A stretch of 58,747 nt of DNA. It comes from Fuerstiella sp. GTDB taxonomy: Bacteria; Planctomycetota; Planctomycetia; Planctomycetales; Planctomycetaceae. The notes below the pieces were generated by a model, which was not told where the DNA came from, did not search any database, and was given only the letters and a program-made list of their open reading frames with translations. Positions within the stretch are counted from its first letter, which is position 1. Each line of letters begins with the position of its first letter. The position numbers and the translations under genes were made by a program. The stretch is taken from assembly GCA_022447185.1 (NCBI GenBank), contig JAKVAY010000057.1:1-58747 (forward strand), read 5' to 3'. Shown here in pieces: positions 27,193-35,636 of the stretch.

Positions 27193-29412
27193 ATGTCCTC
27201 GATGACGCAAAACATGCAGCCGACAATGCGGCGACCGATCCCTCTGTGCATGCGCGCCGACCTCAGCACGTCATCGATGGTGTTTCGCGGACGTCCCTAC
27301 TGGACGGTCAAGGATCCGGTTTCACTTCGCTACCATCGATTGAGAGAGGAACAGTATCTGCTGCTGACTTTGCTTGACGGAAAACGCACTCTGGAAGAAC
27401 TGCAAAGGATTCTGCAGCAAAAATTTCCTTATGCTCACTGGGGACTGACAGATCTTCAGAGTCTCGTCAGTGATCTTCATGAGAAGCGACTGGTTGACAG
27501 TCAGCGCAGCGGGCAGGCCGATGGTATCAACAGACAGCGCCAGAAAACCCGACGGCAAAAACTGTTTTCCGGGATGATGAGTCTGTTGTTTCTAAGGTTT
27601 CCAGGCGTGTATCCCGAGCCGTTTCTGAGACGAGCCTACCCCTGGATTCGCTGGATATTTCACCCTCTGGCAATTCTGACAGTTATCGTCAGCGTAGTGT
27701 CAGCAATGGGGTTGCTGACGATCAACTTTGATGTCGCTGTGCGACAAATGCCGGAGTTTCAGCAGTTTTTTGGATGGCCAAATCTTCTTTACCTCTCAAT
27801 GACAATCGCTGTCGTTAAAGTCTTTCATGAACTTGGACATGGCTTCACCTGCCACCATTTTGGAGCTGAGTCGCACTCAATTGGCGTGATGCTGCTCGTT
27901 TTCAGTCCCACGCTCTACTGTGATGTCACGGACAGTTGGATGCTGCCAGGCAAGTGGCAGCGGATCGCCATCGCTGCAGCCGGTATCTATGTTGAAATAT
28001 TCCTGTCAGCAATCGCATTGTTCTGCTGGTGGTATACGGAAACCGGAGTGCTGCATCACCTGGCGCTGAATGTGTTCTTCGTCACAGCAGTCAGTACGGT
28101 GATTATGAATATGAATCCACTTATGCGATTCGATGGATATTATGTGCTGAGTGATTTTCTGGAGATCCCGAATCTGCAACAGCGGTCATCGCAGGCGGTT
28201 CTCAGCTGGATTGGATGGAACTGCTTTGGAATTGAACCTCGACCTGATCCGTTTGAACCGGAGCGAGGCAAAGCGTGGCCGATGTCATTTGCAATTGCTT
28301 CCAGCGTCTATCGCGGTTTCGTGATGATCGGAATCGGAATTTTTCTTTACACTGTACTCAAACCGTATCGGCTGCAAAATCTGGGCGTCATGCTGAGCAC
28401 GTTTTCGATCAGTATGATGATGGGACAGTTTCTGTATCGGGTTGTAATGATGGTACGTACTCCACGATCAAAATTGTTGAGCCGCAAACGAATGGCGGTA
28501 TCAGCGGTTGTTGTGACAGCAGTCGTTCTGGCAGTCGCTCAAATTCCGATCCCACTGTATATACAGGCTGCAGTCATGATTCAGCCGCACGATGTGAAAC
28601 ATGTGTATACAAAGACTGCGGGAACACTCAGCGAAATCCGTGTGCAGTCAGGTGATCAGGTCAGTCAGGATCAGATCCTGGCAGCTCTGACTAGTCCGGA
28701 GCTGGACGATCGGTTGCGACATCTGGAACTGGAGATTGCGGTTCAGAAACAACGCAGACGCAATGCTGTGATTCAGCGTGATCCGGCTCAAAAACAGCTG
28801 GCTGAGAATGCCCTTGCCAGCAGGATCGACCAGCAGCGTGAAGCTCGTCAGCAACATGAGCGACTGACCCTGAAGTCCCCTGTCACCGGAAGAATCGTAT
28901 CAGCAGAAGCCCAGCCAAAGAGGCAAAAACCCAGCGACGATCACTCTCTGGATCAATGGTTCGGAAATCCACTCGAAACACATAACCTCGGAGCGCTGTT
29001 GCTTCCCAACACTCACCTGTGCAGTGTTGCTCCGAATGATCGTCTGGAAGCGGTGTTATTCATCGATCAGTCTGATCGCAATGATCTGCAGCCGGGACAT
29101 CCGGTGCGGATCAAATTTGATCACCTTCCGGACCAGGTCTACGAAGGTGATGTGACTGATCTGTCTGCACAGGCAGTTGCCTATGTCCCTTCTATTCTTT
29201 CCAACAAGACCGGTGGTCCTCTGCCCACAGTGACAGAAGAGGGGCGTGAACGTCTGACCGGCGTTGCATGGAAGGCCCGTGTTGTACTGGACCGTGATTC
29301 AGCTCTTTTTGTCAGCGGCCTGCGCGGACGCGCCCGTGTCGTGATCTCCAGCCGTTCCCTGGGCAGCTGGCTGTATCGATGGATTCGGGAGACTGTTCAT
29401 TTTCGACTGTAA
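27193..29412 (+). CDS. PqqD-like / M50 zinc metalloprotease / HlyD fusion protein
   Basis: A 739-residue membrane protein with GAGG about 8 bases before its ATG. Residues about 30-110 form a PqqD-like winged helix (LLTLLDGKRTLEELQRIL). A polytopic M50 (site-2-protease-like) domain follows, with the zinc motif HELGH at residues 212-216 and the third-ligand region NPLMRFDGYYVLSD near 315. After several more helices (up to about 455) a periplasmic biotinyl-lipoyl adaptor begins (KTAGTLSEIRVQSGDQV) with a coiled coil and a barrel to the C terminus. This architecture matches proteins annotated as YydH-like peptide zinc metalloproteases. The PqqD-like domain suggests binding of a peptide leader; the real substrate is unknown. 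Confidence 0.9.
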   Translation: MSSMTQNMQPTMRRPIPLCMRADLSTSSMVFRGRPYWTVKDPVSLRYHRLREEQYLLLTLLDGKRTLEELQRILQQKFPYAHWGLTDLQSLVSDLHEKRLVDSQRSGQADGINRQRQKTRRQKLFSGMMSLLFLRFPGVYPEPFLRRAYPWIRWIFHPLAILTVIVSVVSAMGLLTINFDVAVRQMPEFQQFFGWPNLLYLSMTIAVVKVFHELGHGFTCHHFGAESHSIGVMLLVFSPTLYCDVTDSWMLPGKWQRIAIAAAGIYVEIFLSAIALFCWWYTETGVLHHLALNVFFVTAVSTVIMNMNPLMRFDGYYVLSDFLEIPNLQQRSSQAVLSWIGWNCFGIEPRPDPFEPERGKAWPMSFAIASSVYRGFVMIGIGIFLYTVLKPYRLQNLGVMLSTFSISMMMGQFLYRVVMMVRTPRSKLLSRKRMAVSAVVVTAVVLAVAQIPIPLYIQAAVMIQPHDVKHVYTKTAGTLSEIRVQSGDQVSQDQILAALTSPELDDRLRHLELEIAVQKQRRRNAVIQRDPAQKQLAENALASRIDQQREARQQHERLTLKSPVTGRIVSAEAQPKRQKPSDDHSLDQWFGNPLETHNLGALLLPNTHLCSVAPNDRLEAVLFIDQSDRNDLQPGHPVRIKFDHLPDQVYEGDVTDLSAQAVAYVPSILSNKTGGPLPTVTEEGRERLTGVAWKARVVLDRDSALFVSGLRGRARVVISSRSLGSWLYRWIRETVHFRL

Positions 29413-29448
29413 ACCGCCGCCGGTCAGCCAGACACTCATCTTCGTTTA

Positions 29449-29470
29449 GTTTGATCGCAACTGATCAAAC
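29449..29470. terminator. probable bidirectional terminator between convergent genes
   Basis: GTTTGATC and GATCAAAC form a perfect 8-bp stem with a 6-base loop in the 76-base gap between the M50/HlyD gene and the convergent aldolase gene. The flanks are moderately T-rich but lack a long T-run, so efficiency is uncertain. Confidence 0.5.
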
Positions 29471-29488
29471 AGATGACAGGTCTTTGAT

Positions 29489-30508
29489 TTATGCGGGTTT
29501 CAGTTGCGTCAATGTCAGATCATCATCCAGTGATCGGTGGGGAGCGATTCCGGCGGATTCCAGTCGCCCGTGATAGTCGCGGACTGCTTCGTCGGGCGCG
29601 ATGAGTCCGTCCGCAAGCGCCCGCAGAACTGCAACGAATTCCAGCTGGTCTTCAGCGATGTTGATCTTACGTCCAAACAATGCCGCTCGTGCGCCATATT
29701 TTTTTGCTTCCCAAAGCATCCGAAAAGCATCGTACGTTGTTCCGGATGGTCCACCCAGGATTCCAGGAATCAGAGTTTGATCGTAATGAACGAGCTGTTC
29801 CATTGCCGCCGGACCGAAATACGGCATCTTCAGAAACAGCGGTCGGGCCGACTGCGTCACTCCGGCCAGGCAACGTGCGATACAGTCGTTCACGAATCGC
29901 GGAATGTCGTCGGGAGTCCTGCTGCCGGTTGCATTTGGAGCGAACACTTCGAGGAAATGACGGAAGTTCTTTTGTTCGGCTTCAATTCGAAATTCACGAT
30001 ATTTTTCCGTGGTTTCCAGATCGAGGTCTCGATCATTGTTGAAGGTAACCGAATATAGGCCGAGATCTGCACCAGTATGAGGCTCACCAGGACGGCATTC
30101 CAGCCGACCACACTGGATCTGCTCAATCGTCGCAGAGCGAAAGGCGCGAGACGGTTCACTGCTGTATCCGCCGCTCATTCCAAGCCAGACGTCTGTGGTA
30201 TCATTGGCACGCACTGCCGGTGTTACAGAGCTGTTGTCGAATTGGCGTTCGATGATCGTCAGTTGTTCACTCGTGCTGGCACTCATCAGCATAATATCGA
30301 CGAGACCCTGTTTCGTAATCTTTCGCATGGACTCGCGGTATTGTTCCAGACTCTGAAACGGAAACTGCCTGTGGTTATCACCTGTGTTCGTTCCAGGAGC
30401 TGCAATACCAAAGCCCATGTCACCGTCTTTGGCATCTGCGATAATGAAATCGTCAACTGATGGATCGGCGGCAATGCGGGATAATTTTTCGTCCAGTGTC
30501 TTCTTCAT
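29489..30508 (-). CDS. class I aldolase-like TIM-barrel protein
   Basis: A 339-residue cytoplasmic protein. The order of segments suggests a DeoC/LacD-type class I aldolase barrel: ADAKDGDMGFGIAAPG near the N terminus, a candidate Schiff-base lysine in PLFLKMPYFGP (about residue 225), GGPSGTTYDAF, and ARAALFGRKINIAEDQ before the C-terminal helix. I do not recognise the exact subfamily; a sugar-phosphate or related aldolase is the best guess. The start is the ATG at 30508, without a clear SD. A PfkB kinase is encoded divergently 320 bases away, so the two could share control in sugar breakdown, which is inference. Confidence 0.65.
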   Translation of the reverse strand: MKKTLDEKLSRIAADPSVDDFIIADAKDGDMGFGIAAPGTNTGDNHRQFPFQSLEQYRESMRKITKQGLVDIMLMSASTSEQLTIIERQFDNSSVTPAVRANDTTDVWLGMSGGYSSEPSRAFRSATIEQIQCGRLECRPGEPHTGADLGLYSVTFNNDRDLDLETTEKYREFRIEAEQKNFRHFLEVFAPNATGSRTPDDIPRFVNDCIARCLAGVTQSARPLFLKMPYFGPAAMEQLVHYDQTLIPGILGGPSGTTYDAFRMLWEAKKYGARAALFGRKINIAEDQLEFVAVLRALADGLIAPDEAVRDYHGRLESAGIAPHRSLDDDLTLTQLKPA

Positions 30509-30831
30509 GTCGGTTAAGAATGATCGCTAAATCGATTATGGAAAAATCTGTCATGTGTCAAAAGATCCTACTGGCTGATCATGACAGTGTCGAACGATCA
30601 CAATTGCCGGATATGATTTCATTCATGACGCAGCATCCTGACGCGTACGGAGTGGCAGGAACATAACCGAATCGAGTCGACGCTAGGACAAATGTGCGAA
30701 TTGTAAATAAACATGGACGATTAGCAGTACAGAATGGTCGGTGCGGGTTTGTTTTGGGACTTGTTTTCGCTGTACGTCTGGAGTCTTTATTCTTCGCGGC
30801 TGAACGATCCCGAATCAGATGAAGTTTACCA
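30509..30831. other. divergent intergenic region, aldolase / PfkB kinase
   Basis: No supported gene. A plus-strand frame from 30541 or 30553 gives a 38-42 residue peptide whose first part (KILLADHDSVERS) resembles the start of a receiver domain but ends at 30666; it has no SD. The stretch probably holds the promoters of both flanking genes. Confidence 0.4.
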
Positions 30832-31791
30832 ATGGCTGAAAACTCCAGGACGATTGACTGTATTGTCTGCGGAGAAATCTGCGTTGACCTCCCTGTTTAC
30901 ACCGTAGATCGATCTCGACCATTGATCGAATGCTCGATCGGATATGTTGATTCCATTCTTCCTGGTTCAGGGGGAATTGTTGCTAACAGTGGTATCGCCA
31001 TGGCACGTCTTGGACTCAGGACAAGTGCTTTTGGGTGCATCGGTGACGATCTGTGGGGACGTTTTCTCCGGAAACGCCTGGTCGATGAAGGTGTTGGGAC
31101 TTCTCAGCTCGTGACTGTCAAAGATTCAGCGTCGAGTGTTACTGTCGTGGTGGGTGGCGACGATGGAGAGCACACGTTTTTGTTTCATGCAGGGGCATCT
31201 CAACGATTTAACCGCAGCATCATTGAGCAGAGAATAGAGGTCTTCGAACAGTGTAAATATGCTCTGTTCGGTTACTATGCTCTGATGCCAGCACTGGAAG
31301 ACGAGCTTTCAGACGTCTTCCGACAGCTAAGGGGTTCAGGGTGTCGGATTGCACTGGACACTGCGGGTGGGGGTGGTTCCATGACGCCACTCGACCGAAT
31401 CCTGCCCCATGTTGACATCTACATTCCAAGCCTGGCTGAAGCGCAGTCACAGACAAAGCAGCGAGATCCTCAATCGATGGTCGAATTGTATCGCCGCCAT
31501 GCTCCGCACGCTCTTCTTGGAGTTAAGTTGGGTGATCAGGGGGCGCTTTTGAGTCCGGCATGTGGAGAATGGATCCATATTGATCCGGTGACGCCTCCAG
31601 GTTTAGTCATTGATACCACCGGTGCCGGAGACTGCTTTTATGCCGGCCTGATCACGGGGCTCGTTCATGGCAGATCAGTTGCCGAGTCCGGCAAGCTGGG
31701 TGCGGCTGCCGGAGCATGTTCTGTCACCCGAACTGGCGCTGTGGATGGTGTGGGAGATTTCGCATCGTTGCAGCGTCTCGTGCGGTCCTGA
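30832..31791 (+). CDS. PfkB (ribokinase) family sugar kinase
   Basis: A 319-residue kinase that would phosphorylate a sugar or nucleoside with ATP. The N-terminal signature region is present (GSGGIVANSGIAMARLGLRTS followed by CIGDDLWGRFL), and the C-terminal signature is DTTGAGDCFYAGLITGL with the catalytic base Asp267 and the anion-hole glycines. Length is normal. No adjacent operon partner on the same strand; the aldolase gene is divergent and would be a natural next step if the product is a sugar phosphate. The sugar cannot be named from sequence alone. Confidence 0.92.
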   Translation: MAENSRTIDCIVCGEICVDLPVYTVDRSRPLIECSIGYVDSILPGSGGIVANSGIAMARLGLRTSAFGCIGDDLWGRFLRKRLVDEGVGTSQLVTVKDSASSVTVVVGGDDGEHTFLFHAGASQRFNRSIIEQRIEVFEQCKYALFGYYALMPALEDELSDVFRQLRGSGCRIALDTAGGGGSMTPLDRILPHVDIYIPSLAEAQSQTKQRDPQSMVELYRRHAPHALLGVKLGDQGALLSPACGEWIHIDPVTPPGLVIDTTGAGDCFYAGLITGLVHGRSVAESGKLGAAAGACSVTRTGAVDGVGDFASLQRLVRS

Positions 31792-32439
31792 TCCTGCACC
31801 CCAGATCTATGCTTTGAGTCGAGCCATGCCGTCGGACAGTGAATCGATTGGATCAGGACACTCAAACCCACAGATTTCAGGAGTCAGAAATTGGGGACGC
31901 ACAGTTTCTCAGGTATTCTTCCGAATAATATACAATGTTTGATATTTGGAACGCCCATAGAATGTGGGTGCATAGCATTTACGGGAGTGAACACCGGTCG
32001 ATTGAGACTATCGTCATGAATGACCGCCGGACGAATTAGGCGGTACTGATGCATAAGCGTGCAATTTGATCGACCAGGATCTGCTCACACTCAACGTCAC
32101 AGAAAATTTTTATCCACTTCGGTAACTAAATTTCACGCTATCAGAGATAATTGGGCAATGAGGTCACGACTCCGCAGTAGTTTTGGCACGTCAGTTGCCG
32201 AACGAGTGATGGCAGACCGATCCGGAGTTGGGAGAACATCTATAAGTTCGCCCATATTCCTAAGTCTGGTCCCTTGTGACGATGAAATTGTCTGCCATTG
32301 GTTGCTTATAAGGATGTAAATATCCACAATTACATTGGGACTGGTTCAAGTTATTAACTCACACAGAACCTGTTGCGGACGGTTGTCGATCATCGGAATG
32401 AATTTTCCAGATGACAGATACAACGATCCGTGATTTCCC
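31792..32439. other. long intergenic region without a gene
   Basis: About 650 bases, AT-richer than its surroundings. No convincing coding frame on either strand. A small inverted repeat (ATGTAA/TTACAT, 32314-32335) lies about 105 bases before the kinase start and could be a regulatory dyad. Because the kinase start lacks an SD, part of this stretch may be its leader. Confidence 0.4.
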
Positions 32440-34065
32440 GTGTGGAAAACAGATTTGTCTGAGACAAAGAAAACGTTCCCGACAACATCTTCTGATCCTG
32501 ATGCAAAAGTCACCACGGATCCAAATCATATATTGTATATGAACGCAGTATCGTCGGAAGACGCTGCGCGTGAAACGCGAGCACTCCTCGATGTTCAGTC
32601 AGGCAGCTCATCGACCGAACTGTCATTTCGATTTGACGAAGGAACACGGCAACTCCTGCGGAAACGCTTGTTTATTGTTGGGGTCTGTCTGATCGCCGTG
32701 ATGACTGTGCTTGCTGTGAGCATGGCATTAAATATTGGGTTGATGCCAGGAAGCATCTGGTTTCGAACTCTGGCGATTGCGGTTTTAGCTGCACTCATTT
32801 GTTTTGTGCGATTCGGTACTCAGATATCTGTGGCGTCGCTGCGCAGAATCGAACTGTTGGTCGTGGCCGTGCCTATCATCGAGATGGTCGTTCTACAGAC
32901 ATTCAGAACGGAATTTCAGCTACGACTCGGAGCACCGGAAACGATTCCTGCAATACGCGCGACTGTTGCGATCGTCGCCTGTTTGATGATCGCTATGTAC
33001 GGGATTTTTATCCCAAGTACATGGCAACGAACAGCGGTTGTCGGCTGCTGTGTTGCGCTGCTGCCAACGATCGCTGCGTTGATTCACATATGGCTGGAAC
33101 CACAACTCCGTTTGTATGGTGCGTTTAACTACGCGATCACCACTCTCAGCCTTTCAATGGCGGCACTTGCCACACTGGGATCGCATCTTGTATCTGAGCT
33201 GAGACGTGACGTGGAAGCAGCCCGCCAATATGGTCAATACCGACTCACAGAAGAGATTGGGCGTGGTGGTATGGGTGTTGTCTACCGGGGCGAACACCGA
33301 TTGCTGAAGCGGCCGGCGGCCATCAAGTTGATCCAGCCAGAATCGGCAGCAGACGAAATTGCAGTTGCTCGATTTGAGCAGGAGGTCCAGCTATCAGCAA
33401 CGTTAACGCACTGGAATACCGTCCGCATTTTTGACTACGGACGTACAGATCACGGTGACTTTTATTGTGTTATGGAGTTGCTGGAAGGTTCGACCCTGCG
33501 AAATCAGCTCCGGTCGCACAAGAGGCTGTCAGTGCATGAGACACTCCGGATTACCCAGCAGTTGTGTGATGGTCTTCAGGAAGCACATGGTAAAGGCATG
33601 GTGCATCGGGATCTGAAGCCGGCAAACGTGTTTCTTGCTGAGACAGGTGGCCTGAGTCAGGTTGTCAAGATTCTTGACTTCGGAGTTGCAACGACAACGT
33701 CCTCCAGTGATTCTCCAGACAGCACACAATTGATTGGAACACCCTACTATATGTCGCCGGAGCAAATTCGGGGAGAAATTACTGACGGGACCTGTGACAT
33801 TTATTCCGTTGGATGTCTGATGTTTGAGTGTGTCACGGGGTCACCGCCATTTACCGCCCGGAGCGTTAAAGATGTTTTGTCGTGCCACTTGAACAACGAT
33901 CCGCCAATCGATCTGCTTCCGGAGTCTCCCCCAGGTCTGCGTGCTCTTGTCAGAAAATGTATGGACAAAGAACCTGTACGGCGGTTTGCTACAGCGGCGC
34001 AACTTGGCGACGCCTGTCGACGTCTGGCTGACGAAACCAGTGTCAGTCACACGGTGTTCAGTTGA
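32440..34065 (+). CDS. serine/threonine protein kinase with N-terminal six-helix membrane domain
   Basis: A 541-residue protein. The start is uncertain: GTG 32440 and ATG 32539 both lack an SD. About six hydrophobic helices fill residues 75-250 (first LFIVGVCLIAVMTVLAVSMAL, last ITTLSLSMAALATLGSHLV). A complete Hanks-type kinase follows (about 265-530): GRGGMGVVYRGEH, AAIKLIQ, GMVHRDLKPANVFL, ILDFGVA, and GTPYYMSPEQIRG. All catalytic residues are present. The membrane-first order is the reverse of the kinase at 12.4-14.3 kb and of the common PknB layout, so the kinase is cytoplasmic and controlled by an integral membrane sensor part. It is monocistronic. Confidence 0.9.
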   Translation: MWKTDLSETKKTFPTTSSDPDAKVTTDPNHILYMNAVSSEDAARETRALLDVQSGSSSTELSFRFDEGTRQLLRKRLFIVGVCLIAVMTVLAVSMALNIGLMPGSIWFRTLAIAVLAALICFVRFGTQISVASLRRIELLVVAVPIIEMVVLQTFRTEFQLRLGAPETIPAIRATVAIVACLMIAMYGIFIPSTWQRTAVVGCCVALLPTIAALIHIWLEPQLRLYGAFNYAITTLSLSMAALATLGSHLVSELRRDVEAARQYGQYRLTEEIGRGGMGVVYRGEHRLLKRPAAIKLIQPESAADEIAVARFEQEVQLSATLTHWNTVRIFDYGRTDHGDFYCVMELLEGSTLRNQLRSHKRLSVHETLRITQQLCDGLQEAHGKGMVHRDLKPANVFLAETGGLSQVVKILDFGVATTTSSSDSPDSTQLIGTPYYMSPEQIRGEITDGTCDIYSVGCLMFECVTGSPPFTARSVKDVLSCHLNNDPPIDLLPESPPGLRALVRKCMDKEPVRRFATAAQLGDACRRLADETSVSHTVFS

Positions 34066-34208
34066 CGTGCGGCGTTCGCCGGTATGTGGCTGAAACTCGA
34101 CGGCATCTTGGTCTGAAAACGGGCAACAGGTTCGCGGAGGCACCGTGCCGCTCAGCCGGAACATATGGCTCTGCGATGTACGGCAGCCCGTAATCCCTGA
34201 ACCCAGAG

Positions 34209-34931
34209 TCAATGTTCGTTTGTTTCAAGGCCATCAAACAGTGCGCTGCCGATTCGAATCATAGTTGCACCTTCTTCAATAGCCACGTCGAAGTCACTGC
34301 TCATGCCCATCGACAGTTCTGTCAATTCGGGAGATGTGTCTCTCTCATTTATTTGCTGTCGCAATTGTGAGAGCCGCTTAAAGACCGGGCGCGCATCTTC
34401 AGAGATTTTACCGATCGGTGCCATAGTCATCAGTCCGGTCAGTTTCGCGTGGGTTCCTGCCGTGCGTGCTATCGTCTCCCATGAATCTGTGATGACGCCG
34501 GGATCGAACCCGGACTTGGATCGTTCGCCGGAAATGTTGACCTGCAGCAGAATTTCAACGGGTCGGTCGGATTGCTCCGCCAGCAGACATAGTCGCTTCA
34601 GAAGTTTTAGGGAGTCAACCGAGTGGATGACGCTGGCGTGTTGGACTGCGAGCCTCGCCTTGTTGCGCTGGATCTGGCCAATCTGGTGCCATTGAATGCG
34701 AGGAAGCTGTGGCTGTCTCTCAGCAAGTTGTTGAGGGCGGCTTTCGCCAAACGTGGAGTGGATTTTAGCAAGCGCCTGAACCCATTCCCATCTTGCATAT
34801 TTTGTCACTGCAACCAGTCGCACGTCGTTCGGCGAACGACCGCAGGCACGACACGTGCCCGAAATTCGAGCGTTGATCGATTCCAGGTTCGTTCGGAGTT
34901 TTGTCTGGATCGGTCCCAATTCCTGTGTCAT
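34209..34931 (-). CDS. yggS: YggS family pyridoxal 5'-phosphate homeostasis protein
   Basis: A 240-residue single-domain PLP-binding TIM-barrel protein. The PLP lysine is K44 in VRLVAVTKYA. Other family motifs are WHQIGQIQRNKA, VILLQVN-type strand (EILLQVNISGERSKSGF), LTGLMTMAP, and the C-terminal LSMGMSSDFDVAIEEGATMIRIGSALFDG segment. The usual GEN motif after the first helix reads FGESRPQQL here. These proteins bind and deliver free PLP and affect amino-acid metabolism; no reaction is known. It converges on the kinase gene with about 140 bases between. Upstream on the same strand lie only remnants of an eroded gene. Confidence 0.93.
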   Translation of the reverse strand: MTQELGPIQTKLRTNLESINARISGTCRACGRSPNDVRLVAVTKYARWEWVQALAKIHSTFGESRPQQLAERQPQLPRIQWHQIGQIQRNKARLAVQHASVIHSVDSLKLLKRLCLLAEQSDRPVEILLQVNISGERSKSGFDPGVITDSWETIARTAGTHAKLTGLMTMAPIGKISEDARPVFKRLSQLRQQINERDTSPELTELSMGMSSDFDVAIEEGATMIRIGSALFDGLETNEH

Positions 34932-34990
34932 GGTGGCTGTCTGACCGGAAGTCTGAGTTGAAACCGCGATAGAGATTGCTCGTCCCGGGA

Positions 34991-35558
34991 CTATCTCTGG
35001 TAATCGAAGTCCGGTTTGTATTTTAATTCCTGAAACATTCGAACGGCATGATCTGCCGATTCACGGTCATCAGTATTGTAACGCATTGACATCACCGCAG
35101 TTAAAACAGTGGGTTCGTCGCCGCGGTCGAGATTCATAATGGTAATCGATCTTGACCAGTTCTGAAGATCCTCGTAATTTGCCTTTTAGAGACTTCGAGA
35201 ACAGTAGTTCTCTAATAGTATTGCAAGCGACAATCGCCCCCGGAAGTAGCTTGAGTCCTCCGCCCCCCCTAGGATTCGCTGCTTCCGGGACATATCAGGG
35301 GTCCCAGGGTTTTTATTGACCTTGGGGCCTCTTTTCATACTTTTGCAGAAACCTGGGCAGCATTTCACCGTAGACCGGGAGGCCCCTGTCAACGCGTGTC
35401 AAATCATCCAGCAGTTCGTGCCTGATCGTGATGATGACCAACTGATCGGGACCTTCAGTTGATTCGTGCGTCCAGCGAGATACGCCGGTATAGAGCAGAA
35501 CCGTGGCAGGCAGAAAAAATACAAACCTCGCAGTTTGTGATCTTCCATTGCAGGCTGT
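34991..35558 (-). pseudogene. eroded gene remnants between yggS and the secretin gene
   Basis: Two protein-like minus-strand pieces in different frames suggest decay. The first, within 35313-35558, has no start codon and contains DQLVIITIRHELLDDLTRV and RGLPVYGEMLPRFLQKYEKR before a stop at 35313-35315. The second, 34991-35185, directly follows a TAA and contains YEDLQNWSRSITIMNLDRG and SADHAVRMFQELKYKPDFDY before its stop. The frame preceding that TAA is open to 35392, so one frameshift and one nonsense change would join them. I do not recognise the family. Alternatively the second piece may be a 48-residue gene from ATG 35137. A GC-rich run at 35271-35278 lies between. Confidence 0.4.
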
Positions 35559-35585
35559 TTAAGCCCGAAATAGGTTGTGAATGCA

Positions 35586-35600
35586 GCAGCCTCAGGCTGC
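35586..35600. repeat. short inverted repeat upstream of the secretin
   Basis: GCAGCC and GGCTGC around TCA, 36 bases before the secretin ATG. A second small inverted repeat, ACAAAC/GTTTGT, lies at 35521-35538. Together they make the leader of the secretin gene structured; a regulatory role is only a possibility. Confidence 0.25.
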
Positions 35601-35636
35601 GCGGTGTGTTGGTGAGAACTGAATCTGCGGATCGTC

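Noticed and set aside
30553..30666. Short receiver-like peptide (KILLADHDSVERS)
   Set aside because: Only 37 codons, no SD, and the similarity covers just one beta strand and helix, too little to call a gene or pseudogene.
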